From contig CALRKB020000014.1 in the NCBI GenBank assembly GCA_943367755.1, forward strand, positions 1 through 64,000: a DNA stretch of 64,000 nt, written 5' to 3'. This document shows, piece after piece, positions 52,922 to 61,897 of the stretch (position 1 is the stretch's first letter; each line of letters opens with the position of its first letter). This stretch comes from PCC-6802 sp943367755. GTDB lineage: Bacteria > Cyanobacteriota > Cyanobacteriia > Pseudanabaenales > Pseudanabaenaceae. The notes below the pieces were generated by a model. The model made no database searches. It saw only the letters and a list, made by a program, of their open reading frames with translations, and was not told the origin of the DNA. Both the position numbers and the translations under genes were made by a program.

Positions 52922-55900
52922 ATGAGGGATCTTAATGACTGCCAAATTATCACCAAAATTTATGAAAGCCTGAACTCCTTAGTTTACAAAGCAACGCTTG
53001 AGCCCAACAGTCAACCAGTTATCCTCAAGGTTCTCAAAGAAGATTATCCCACCCCTTCAGAACTAACAAGATATAAGCAAGAGTACGAGATCGCTCGCTC
53101 CCTCAATATAGAAGGTGTGATAAAGGTTTACGACATACGTAAATATTACAATACGCTTGCAATAGTCATGGAGGATTTTGGCGCAAAATCCTTAGACGTC
53201 TTAATGGACTCTAGAAAACTGACCTTGCCAGAGTTCCTCTCATTTGCGATTAAAATAGTAAACATTCTAGGTGAAATTCATGCTGCTAATGTTATTCACA
53301 AAGATATTAATCCTTCTAATATTGTTTATAACTTAACAACAGATCGACTTAAAATTATAGATTTCGGTATTTCTACAGTATTTACGCGCGAAAATCCGAC
53401 GATTAAAGCCCCAAATACTCTTGAAGGAACGCTAGCTTACATGTCACCAGAGCAAACTGGCAGAATGAACCGGGTGCTCGACTATGCTACTGACTTTTAC
53501 TCCCTTGGCGCAACCTTCTATCAAATGCTAACCAATCGGTTGCCCTTCGAAACAAATGACACTTTAGAGTTAGTACACTGCCATATTGCCAAACAACCCA
53601 CTCCACCCAATAAGATCGATCCAAGCATTCCTAAAACCGTTTCCAACCTTGTTATGAAATTGTTAGCAAAAACAGCGGAGGAACGCTATCTGAGTATTTT
53701 GGGGATAAAATTCGATCTTGAGGAATGCTTCAGGCAATTGCAAACAACTAGAAAAATTTTAGATTTTCCTCTGGCGCAGCAAGATATTTCTGATAGATTC
53801 AGTATCCCACAAAAGCTTTATGGTAGGGAACAGGAAGTTGAAACCTTACTATCAACATTTAAGCGAGTTACTCAGGCAGATAAAGTAGCAGAACAAGCAG
53901 GAAAACGTGCCGAAATGATGTTGATTTCTGGCTATTCTGGTATCGGAAAATCTGTACTGGTACAGGAACTCTATAAACCAATTACAGGTCAAAGAGGTTA
54001 TTTTATTTCTGGAAAATTCGACCAGTTTCAGCGCAATATTCCCTATTCTGCAATTTCTTCTGCCTTTCGCTCTCTCATGCAACAACTCTTAGCTGAAAGT
54101 GAAGTACAGATATCAGAGTGGCGTGAAAAACTACTGACAGCGCTTGGCTCCAATAGTCAAATCATTATTGATGTGATTCCTGAGGTAGAACAAATTATTG
54201 GACCTCAGCAATTGGTGCAGCGATTAGAGCCAACTGAGGCATCAAACCGATTTAATTTAGTCTTCCAAAAGTTTGTTCAAGTATTTTGTCAACACTCGCA
54301 TCCACTGGTAATCTTTCTTGATGATTTACACTGGGCGGACTCAGCCAGCCTGAAGGCGCTTGAATTAATGATGACTGATGCTCAGATGCAATTTTTGTTT
54401 ATAATTGGGGCTTATCGAGACAATGAAGTCAGTCCTACCCACCCCTTAATATTAACTTTCAATCGACTTGAAGAGGAAGAAGCTATCTTCACTCGGATTA
54501 CCTTATCACCATTAACTCTTCCTCAGATTACTCAATTGATCGCTGACACTCTCCAAAGCACTCAAGAATTAGTTAAACCACTAACAGAATTAGTCTATCG
54601 TAAAACTTCAGGTAATCCCTTCTTTATCAACGAATTTCTCAAATCTCTATATCAGGAAAACCTGCTGAGATTTGATCGGCAACAGTGTTGCTGGCAGTGG
54701 GATCTTGTTCAAATTGAAGCTTTAAACATCACAGAAAATGTTGTTGTTTTGCTGATAAGTAAGCTAAGAAAGATCCCAGAAACATCTCAACAGGCTTTAT
54801 GTCTAGCTGCCTGTATTGGAAGTAGCTTCGACTTGAAGAATCTCTCAACAATCTTTGAGAAATCTACTGTGGGCACCTTTGCAACTCTACTGCCTGCCAT
54901 TCAATCTGGGCTTATTCAACCCACTTCACCACTAGAAACCACGGCAAGTGAACCTGTTGATGCCTCTCTAGTTATATTTAACTATAAGTTTTTACATGAC
55001 CGAGTACAACAAGCAGCATATGCTTTAATTGATGATATTCAAAAAGAAGCTGTTCATCTTCAAATTGGAAGACTATTACTTGCAAATATAATCCCAGATG
55101 AGCTAGAAGAGAACCTATTTACGTTAGTCGATCATCTTAATAAGGGAAAGAACCTCATTGACAATGAGCTAGAAAAAATCGAATTAACTAAATTGAATCT
55201 GAAAGCAGGCAAGCAAGCAAAGGAGGCTACCGCTTATGCTGCGACTAGGGAATACCTAGTCGCAGCCATGGAAGCTTTCCCTGGAGAACTCTGGAAAGAT
55301 AACTACGATCTCGCACTAGAGATCCACAGGGAACGAATACAGGTTGAATATCTTAATGGGAATTTCGAGGAATCGAAGTTGTTGATTGAAATTTCCATTG
55401 AGAAAGCAAAATCAGCAATAGAGCGCTCAAAATTCTACATGCTGCTAGTTGAGCAGTACACAATGCTCGGCAAATATGCGGAGGCAATTCAAACAGGTCA
55501 AACTGCTTTAAATCTCTTGGGAGTTGACCTACCCGATCGAGATTTTGATCGAGCTGTTAAAGCCGAATTAGCTAAGTTCAGAACTAACTTAGGAGATCGA
55601 CAAGTTGGTTCACTGATCGACAGTCCAGAAATGGTAGACCCAGTACAGAAGGTTGTCCTGGATCTATTAATAAAACTTCAGCCCCCAACCTACCTGACCG
55701 CTTCAAGACTGGCAGATATCATAATGGTCAAATCATGTAACCTTTGTCTTGAATATGGTCACACGTCTAAGGCAGCGAGCAGCTACGGTCATTTTGGTAT
55801 GCTGCAATCGAAGCTTGGAAACTACCAGTTAAGTTATGAACTTACACTACTGGGATATCAGTTGAGTAAGAGATTTAATGACAAATATTCATTAAGTCAA

Positions 55901-58900
55901 ACAGCAGTTCAACTGGCAAACTTTTCGCTGATTTGGCTTAAGCATATTAAAGAATCTGAAACACTCAACTTAGAAGCACTTGATGCTGGTTTGCAATCGG
56001 GTATGCTCCAGTTTGTTGGTTTTAGCATGACGCACAATTTACTAAATCGAATTTATCAAGGTAGACCTCTCACTCCTTTTCTCGAAGAAGCATTTAATAT
56101 TTTACTATTTTGTCAAAAAACTAAAAACCAGTGGTCTGTTGATTGTATTTTAGGGCAGAAAATAGTATTAGCAAATCTACTTGATCAAACCCATGAAAAG
56201 CTTTATTTTGCTTGCCATGAGATCGATGAATCTGATTATCTAAGTGAAGAGAAAGCTGGAGGAAATCCAAATGCAATCTGCTACTATTACATTTTTAAGG
56301 CTCAAATTCTCTATCTATACGAAGAATTACAGCTAGCCCTAGCATCAACTGCTAAGGCTCAAGAACTAATGGTTTTCATTTCCGGTACTATTGAAGTTTC
56401 TACTTGTAACTTTTATTCTTCTCTAATCTGTGCTGCTCTTTATTTAACTGCCTCGCCAGAGAAACAGCAAGAATACTGGATCCAAATTGAGGCTAATCAA
56501 ACGCAAATGAGAACCTGGGCAGACTACTGTCCAGAGAATTTTCTCCACAAGTATTTCCTAGTTTCAGCAGAAATGGCTCGTATTTCGGGTAATTGGTACG
56601 AGGCAGTCGATCTATATGATCGTGCAATTGAATTAGCCAGAGAGCGTGAATTTCTTCAGGAGGAAGCTTTAGCAAGCGAACTAGCAGCAAAATTTTGGTA
56701 CGCCAGAGATAAAGAAGAATTTGCCAAACTTTACATGAGAAAAGCATATCAAATCTACCAGCTTTGGGGTGCAACTCGCAAAGTCAAAGACTTGGAGGAG
56801 AAATACCCTCAATGGCTTATATCCAGAACATCTGGGATTAGAAGCATTATAACTACTAACTCTGCGACAACAACTTCCAGCAAAACGAGTGAGTTACTAG
56901 ACCTGGGAACAGTTATAAAAGCATCTCAAGCTATTTCAAATGAGATTGTATTGCAGGAATTGCTTGATAAGTTTATGAGAATTACGCTTGAAAATGCTGG
57001 TGCTCAAATTGGATTCCTTATCCTAGAAAAAGATGGTCAGCTACTTATTGAAGCTCAAGGAAGTGTGGAGCGGAATGAAATAATAATAAATAAATCACTT
57101 CCAATCGAAGCTGAGCAGCAGTTGCCTTTATCTCTGATAAATTATGTAGAAAGAACTAGGGAGGATGTAGTTTTATCAGATGCAGCCCATGAAGGGATAT
57201 TTAGAACAGATTCTTATATCCTTCAAAAGCAGCCTAAATCTATTTTATGTATCTCTATCATTTATCAAAACAAATTTATTGGTTTACTTTACCTAGAAAA
57301 TAATCTGATCACTGGAGCGTTTACTCCCGATCGCTTAGAAGTCCTAAAACTCCTATCCTCTCAAGCCGCGATTTCTCTGCAAAATGCTCAACTTTATGTT
57401 GCCCTACGTGAGAACGAGAAAAGGCTAACTCAATTTTTAGAAGCTATGCCCATAGGTGTCTTTACACTTGATGCTAAGGGCGAACCCTACTATGCAAATC
57501 AGGCTGCCCAGCAAATTCTTGGCAAGGGAATCGTAACGGTCGCCACAACTGATGAATTAACCGAAACCTATCAGGCTTATTTAGCAGGCACAAACGAATT
57601 ATATCCAACTGCACGACAGCCCATTATAAGAGCCTTAAATGGCGAAAGCACGACTACAGATGATATTGAGATTCACCAGGTCGATCGAACGATTCCTCTA
57701 GAAGTATCAGCTACTCCCGTTTTTGACGAAAAGGGTCAAATTGTCTATGCGATCGCCGCCTTTCAGGATATTACCCATCGCAAACAAGCCGAAGCCGATC
57801 GGGTACAGTTTACCCAAGAGCTAGCCTTTAAAAATCTTGCCCTAGAACGAGCCAAAGACGAACTAGAAGGGTATAGCCGCACCCTAGAACAAAAAGTCTC
57901 AGAACGTACTCAAGAACTATCACACACCCTCGATATTCTCAAAGCTACTCAAGCGGAACTACTCTTTGAAAACGAACTGCTCAGAACTACCGAACAATCC
58001 GCCAGCTTTGACTATCAAGTCGGTGGCAGCTTGCCTATGGATGCACCTACCTATGTAGTGCGCGCCGCCGACCGCTATCTCTACAAAGCCTTGAAGCGCG
58101 GAGAGTTTTGCTACGTTCTCAATCCCCGGCAGATGGGCAAGTCCAGCCTCATGGTGCGCATGATCGATCACCTTCAGCACGAGGGAGTTTGTTGTGCGCC
58201 GATCGATATGACCCGCATTGGCAGTGAAAATGTCACCCCCGACCAATGGTATAAGGGAATTGCCTTCGAGCTAGGGCGACGTTTCGATCTGCGAAGCAAA
58301 GTTAACCTCAAAGCTTGGTGGCAAGAGCGAGAAGATCTTTCTCCCGTACAGCGGTTGAGTGAATTTATCGAGGAAGTTCTGCTGGTTGTAGTCGGCGGAG
58401 AAGATGGCACTCCCTCAAAACAACTGGTGATTTTTATCGATGAAATTGATAGCGTCCTGAGCTTAAATTTCCCAGTCAATGACTTTTTTGCCCTGATTCG
58501 TTCCTGCTATAACCAGCGCAGTCTCAATCCAGAGTATCGGCGTTTGACCTTTGCTCTGTTTGGCGTCACCACCCCTTCAGATTTAATTACCGACATCCAG
58601 ATCACCCCCTTTAACATCGGTCAGTCCATTCAACTAGAGGGCTTTAAAGAGCACGAAGCCCAACCGTTACTGCAAGGATTGGTAGAGAAAGTCAGCAACC
58701 CGCAAACGCTACTGAAAGAAATGTTGGCCTGGACGAGCGGTCAGCCTTTTCTTACCCAAAAGCTCTGCCAGCTGATCTGCAATGCTGCCTCGCCCATTCC
58801 CACAAATGGTGAAGCCGAGTGGATTGGGAACCTAGTACAGGCGAAGATCGTAGACAATTGGGAATCTCAGGATGAGCCAGAACATTTGAGAACCATCCGC

Positions 58901-59110
58901 GATCGCCTGCTCAGAAGCAAACAATCTGTGCGGCTACTAGAACTCTACCGACAAGTTTTCGATTGGGAAGAAGTCGTCGCTGCTGACAACCCAGAAGCAA
59001 GGGAATTGCTCTTGTCGGGGCTAGTTGTCAAGCAACAGGGTGCGCTCAGAGTCAATAACCGTATTTATGCATCGATTTTTGACCGCAGTTGGGTTGAGCG
59101 ACACCTTTAG
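52922..59110 (+). CDS. giant kinase-AAA-TPR-GAF-PAS protein with C-terminal AAA_35 module
   Basis: A 2062-aa protein. The Ser/Thr kinase (~1-280) has Lys in PVILKVLKED, HKDINPSNIVYN and IIDFGIST; the glycine loop is poor. An AAA_16 ATPase follows (Walker A SGYSGIGKSVLVQEL near 345; Walker B VIFLDDLHWADS), then a ~700-residue helical/TPR region, a GAF domain (~1350-1490), a PAS domain (~1510-1620) and a coiled coil. The last ~380 residues are AAA_35 (YQVGGSLPMDAPTYVVRAAD; PRQMGKSSLMVRM; LVIFIDEIDSVLS). Proteins of this layout normally end in a histidine kinase, and none is present. The start is ATG 52922 rather than GTG 52886. Confidence 0.85.
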   Translation: MRDLNDCQIITKIYESLNSLVYKATLEPNSQPVILKVLKEDYPTPSELTRYKQEYEIARSLNIEGVIKVYDIRKYYNTLAIVMEDFGAKSLDVLMDSRKLTLPEFLSFAIKIVNILGEIHAANVIHKDINPSNIVYNLTTDRLKIIDFGISTVFTRENPTIKAPNTLEGTLAYMSPEQTGRMNRVLDYATDFYSLGATFYQMLTNRLPFETNDTLELVHCHIAKQPTPPNKIDPSIPKTVSNLVMKLLAKTAEERYLSILGIKFDLEECFRQLQTTRKILDFPLAQQDISDRFSIPQKLYGREQEVETLLSTFKRVTQADKVAEQAGKRAEMMLISGYSGIGKSVLVQELYKPITGQRGYFISGKFDQFQRNIPYSAISSAFRSLMQQLLAESEVQISEWREKLLTALGSNSQIIIDVIPEVEQIIGPQQLVQRLEPTEASNRFNLVFQKFVQVFCQHSHPLVIFLDDLHWADSASLKALELMMTDAQMQFLFIIGAYRDNEVSPTHPLILTFNRLEEEEAIFTRITLSPLTLPQITQLIADTLQSTQELVKPLTELVYRKTSGNPFFINEFLKSLYQENLLRFDRQQCCWQWDLVQIEALNITENVVVLLISKLRKIPETSQQALCLAACIGSSFDLKNLSTIFEKSTVGTFATLLPAIQSGLIQPTSPLETTASEPVDASLVIFNYKFLHDRVQQAAYALIDDIQKEAVHLQIGRLLLANIIPDELEENLFTLVDHLNKGKNLIDNELEKIELTKLNLKAGKQAKEATAYAATREYLVAAMEAFPGELWKDNYDLALEIHRERIQVEYLNGNFEESKLLIEISIEKAKSAIERSKFYMLLVEQYTMLGKYAEAIQTGQTALNLLGVDLPDRDFDRAVKAELAKFRTNLGDRQVGSLIDSPEMVDPVQKVVLDLLIKLQPPTYLTASRLADIIMVKSCNLCLEYGHTSKAASSYGHFGMLQSKLGNYQLSYELTLLGYQLSKRFNDKYSLSQTAVQLANFSLIWLKHIKESETLNLEALDAGLQSGMLQFVGFSMTHNLLNRIYQGRPLTPFLEEAFNILLFCQKTKNQWSVDCILGQKIVLANLLDQTHEKLYFACHEIDESDYLSEEKAGGNPNAICYYYIFKAQILYLYEELQLALASTAKAQELMVFISGTIEVSTCNFYSSLICAALYLTASPEKQQEYWIQIEANQTQMRTWADYCPENFLHKYFLVSAEMARISGNWYEAVDLYDRAIELAREREFLQEEALASELAAKFWYARDKEEFAKLYMRKAYQIYQLWGATRKVKDLEEKYPQWLISRTSGIRSIITTNSATTTSSKTSELLDLGTVIKASQAISNEIVLQELLDKFMRITLENAGAQIGFLILEKDGQLLIEAQGSVERNEIIINKSLPIEAEQQLPLSLINYVERTREDVVLSDAAHEGIFRTDSYILQKQPKSILCISIIYQNKFIGLLYLENNLITGAFTPDRLEVLKLLSSQAAISLQNAQLYVALRENEKRLTQFLEAMPIGVFTLDAKGEPYYANQAAQQILGKGIVTVATTDELTETYQAYLAGTNELYPTARQPIIRALNGESTTTDDIEIHQVDRTIPLEVSATPVFDEKGQIVYAIAAFQDITHRKQAEADRVQFTQELAFKNLALERAKDELEGYSRTLEQKVSERTQELSHTLDILKATQAELLFENELLRTTEQSASFDYQVGGSLPMDAPTYVVRAADRYLYKALKRGEFCYVLNPRQMGKSSLMVRMIDHLQHEGVCCAPIDMTRIGSENVTPDQWYKGIAFELGRRFDLRSKVNLKAWWQEREDLSPVQRLSEFIEEVLLVVVGGEDGTPSKQLVIFIDEIDSVLSLNFPVNDFFALIRSCYNQRSLNPEYRRLTFALFGVTTPSDLITDIQITPFNIGQSIQLEGFKEHEAQPLLQGLVEKVSNPQTLLKEMLAWTSGQPFLTQKLCQLICNAASPIPTNGEAEWIGNLVQAKIVDNWESQDEPEHLRTIRDRLLRSKQSVRLLELYRQVFDWEEVVAADNPEARELLLSGLVVKQQGALRVNNRIYASIFDRSWVERHL

Positions 59111-59134
59111 AGGTTTGAGGAGTAATGTGTGATT

Positions 59135-59237
59135 ATAAACCTGAAGCAGCTTAGAAAAACAATCCAATGCCGATCGCAGTTCTTCACCTCTCTGATATCC
59201 ACCTGGGTAGCACTACCCACGGACGAGTTAACCCCAA
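59135..59237 (+). repeat. right copy of the direct repeat, within sbcD
   Basis: The partner of 33976-34076: about 32 bases upstream of the sbcD ATG plus its first ~70 coding bases. Same orientation. Recombination between copies would excise the intervening 25 kb and leave sbcD next to the DUF2325 gene. Confidence 0.85.
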
Positions 59238-60483
59238 GACTGGTCAAAATACCAGATTTGAGGATTTTGTGGCGGCTTTAACTACTTGCATCGATCGCGC
59301 GATCGCCGAGCCAGCAGATTTAGTCCTATTTGGTGGTGATGCTTTCCCCGATGCTACGCCGCCACCGATCGTGCAGCAAGCCTTTGCCAAACAATTTCGC
59401 CGTTTAGCCGATGCGGATATTCCCACCGTCTTATTAATTGGCAATCACGATCAGCACACGCAAGGTCAGGGGGGAGCCAGTTTAGCGATCTATCGCAGTT
59501 TAGCCGTGCCTGGGTTTATCGTAGGAGATCGCATTGAAACCCATCGCATTACCACGCGATCGGGCGACATTCAGGTGATTACGTTGCCCTGGTTAACGCG
59601 ATCTGCCCTGCTGGCACGCCAGGATACGGAAGGTTTATCGATGGCGGAGGTGAGTCAACTCTTGATCGAACGGCTGACCGTAGTGTTGGAAGGGGAAATT
59701 CGTCAACTCGATCCCGATCTGCCCACAGTTCTACTTGGGCACCTGATGGTAGACAATGCTACCTACGGGGCAGAACGCTTCCTCGCGACTGGCAAGGGTT
59801 TCACGATTCCCTTAGCTTTACTCACGCGCGATGCGTTTGATTATGTGGCGCTCGGTCACGTCCATCGCCATCAGGTACTCTCTCAGCAGCCCCTAGTTGT
59901 CTATCCAGGTAGTATTGAGCGGGTTGACTTTGGTGAAGAGAAGGAAGAAAAAGGTTATTGCTGGGTGCAAATCTCAAAAGGTGAGACAAAGTTTGCATTT
60001 TGCCCCTTGGCAGCGCGCCCCTTTCGCACCGTGCAAATAGATGTGACTGAGGCATTGGATCCACAAGCAGTTTTACTCAAAGCGATCGCTGCCGCCAATA
60101 TTACTGATGCAATTACGCGGCTAATTTACCGCTTCCGACTCGATCAAATCGCACAAATTGACGATCGCGCTTTACATGAAGCTTTGGCAGTTGCCCATAA
60201 TTACACGATCGTGCCAGAGGCGATCGATCAGGCCAAGCGAGCCCGCTTACCCGATCTCAGCACGGCAGAAGCCCTCGATCCGATCTCGGCGCTTCAGGCA
60301 TATCTCAGCACGCGCGAGGATTTACGTAACAGCGAACCGGCTCTGATGCAGGCGGCAAGAGAGCTGATGGGTGAAGATCGCTTTGCCGTAGAAGTTGAGA
60401 TAATTGGCGATCGCGCACGCGTAATTGATGGCATCAGTTCTAAATCTGATGCGACTCAACAACTAACAATTGACTTGCCGTAG
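59167..60483 (+). CDS. sbcD: SbcD/Mre11-like DNA repair exonuclease subunit
   Basis: A 438-aa metallophosphoesterase with all nuclease motifs: DIHLGS, GGDAFPD, IGNHDQH, LGHLMVD and GHVHRHQ. SbcD/Mre11 pairs with SbcC/Rad50 to cut hairpins and protein-blocked ends. No sbcC follows; a FAD-oxidase gene does. The intact copy is at the right end of the 25-kb segment. Confidence 0.9.
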   Translation: MPIAVLHLSDIHLGSTTHGRVNPKTGQNTRFEDFVAALTTCIDRAIAEPADLVLFGGDAFPDATPPPIVQQAFAKQFRRLADADIPTVLLIGNHDQHTQGQGGASLAIYRSLAVPGFIVGDRIETHRITTRSGDIQVITLPWLTRSALLARQDTEGLSMAEVSQLLIERLTVVLEGEIRQLDPDLPTVLLGHLMVDNATYGAERFLATGKGFTIPLALLTRDAFDYVALGHVHRHQVLSQQPLVVYPGSIERVDFGEEKEEKGYCWVQISKGETKFAFCPLAARPFRTVQIDVTEALDPQAVLLKAIAAANITDAITRLIYRFRLDQIAQIDDRALHEALAVAHNYTIVPEAIDQAKRARLPDLSTAEALDPISALQAYLSTREDLRNSEPALMQAARELMGEDRFAVEVEIIGDRARVIDGISSKSDATQQLTIDLP

Positions 60484-60531
60484 GAGATATTATGCTGAGA
60501 TATAAGCATTAACTAAGGTTCAGAGAAATCA

Positions 60532-61860
60532 ATGGATTGGACTGCATTTATCTCCGATTTAGAAGGCATTGAAACAATTAACGTACCCACTCAGGTGGCA
60601 AAGCTATCTGAGGATTATTTTCGATTTAGCCCGATTCTAGAGCCAATTTTGAGTGGCAAGGTCGGAGATATCGTTGTGCGTCCCGCCAATGAATCTGAGG
60701 TTTTGCGAGTTGCACAAGCTTGCGTGCAACATCAAGTGCCTTTGACTGTGCGTGGTAGTGGTACGGGTAACTATGGTCAGTGCGTGCCGCTATGCGGTGG
60801 GGTAATCCTTGATATGACTAAAATGCAGGCAATTCGCTGGTTAAAATCTGGGTTGGCCTGTGTCGAACCAGGGATTAAGCTGGCCGCGCTTGACAAGAAA
60901 GCTCAGGAGATCGGCTGGGAAACGCGCATGGTACCCTCCACTGTCCGCAGTGCTACTGTCGGTGGTTTTATTGCGGGGGGTAGTGGGGGGATTGGTTCAA
61001 TTACGTACGGTCAACTACGCGATCGCGGCAATCTCCGTGCTGTCAGGATAGTGACACTGGAAGATACCCCGCGTGTAATTGAGCTAAGGGGAGACGACGT
61101 GCAGAAGGTAAACCATGCCTACGGTGTGAATGGCATTATTACCGAGTTAGAGATTCCCCTAGCTCCTGCATACCCTTGGGCAGAGTGTATCGGCGCATTC
61201 TCGGATTTTATGACGGCGGCGCGATTTGGACAAGCGCTGAGTAACTGTGATGGCATCATTAAGAAAATGGTAAGCGTTCATGCTGCACCCATTCCTACTT
61301 ACTTTGCCGCATTGCGCGATCGTATCCCAGATGATTCTCATTGTGCGCTTATTCTGGTTTCAGAAACAGACTTAGAACCATTTCGGAGTTTGGTAAGCGA
61401 ATATGGCGGCAACCTTTGCTATGAAAAGAATGCCCAGGAAGCTAGCAAGGGAGTGAGTCTGGTGGAATTCTCCTGGAATCACACTACATTACACGCTCGC
61501 AGTGTCGATCCATCGCTCACCTATTTGCAAAGTCTCTTCCCTAACGATCCCAATCTAGAACTCGTGCAGCATATGTACGAACATTTTGGCGATGAAGTAA
61601 TGATGCATCTGGAATTCATTCGCATGAATGGTATGGCAATTCCTGCGGCAATCCAAATTGTGAGATACACAACACCAGAACGCATCGCGGAGATAATTAA
61701 ATATCACGAAGAGAACGGCGTGTTAATCGCCAATCCCCATACCTACATTCTTGAAGATGGTGGCATGAAGGCAATTAATTACGAACAGCTAGCCTTTAAA
61801 CAAATGGTCGATCCCTATGGCTTGATGAATCCGGGAAAAATGCGTGCCTGGACGGAGTGA
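60532..61860 (+). CDS. FAD-linked oxidase (GlcD-like)
   Basis: A 442-aa FAD_binding_4-type oxidoreductase: VPLTVRGSGTGNYGQCVPLC, GGVILDMTKM and PSTVRSATVGGFIAGGSGGI bind FAD; the C-terminal end LMNPGKMRAW is typical of the glycolate-oxidase/lactate-dehydrogenase group. The substrate is unknown. It begins 48 bases after sbcD and may be cotranscribed. Confidence 0.82.
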   Translation: MDWTAFISDLEGIETINVPTQVAKLSEDYFRFSPILEPILSGKVGDIVVRPANESEVLRVAQACVQHQVPLTVRGSGTGNYGQCVPLCGGVILDMTKMQAIRWLKSGLACVEPGIKLAALDKKAQEIGWETRMVPSTVRSATVGGFIAGGSGGIGSITYGQLRDRGNLRAVRIVTLEDTPRVIELRGDDVQKVNHAYGVNGIITELEIPLAPAYPWAECIGAFSDFMTAARFGQALSNCDGIIKKMVSVHAAPIPTYFAALRDRIPDDSHCALILVSETDLEPFRSLVSEYGGNLCYEKNAQEASKGVSLVEFSWNHTTLHARSVDPSLTYLQSLFPNDPNLELVQHMYEHFGDEVMMHLEFIRMNGMAIPAAIQIVRYTTPERIAEIIKYHEENGVLIANPHTYILEDGGMKAINYEQLAFKQMVDPYGLMNPGKMRAWTE

Positions 61861-61897
61861 TCGTCACAGCGTCCATAACACCTCCAGGATCCAGGAT

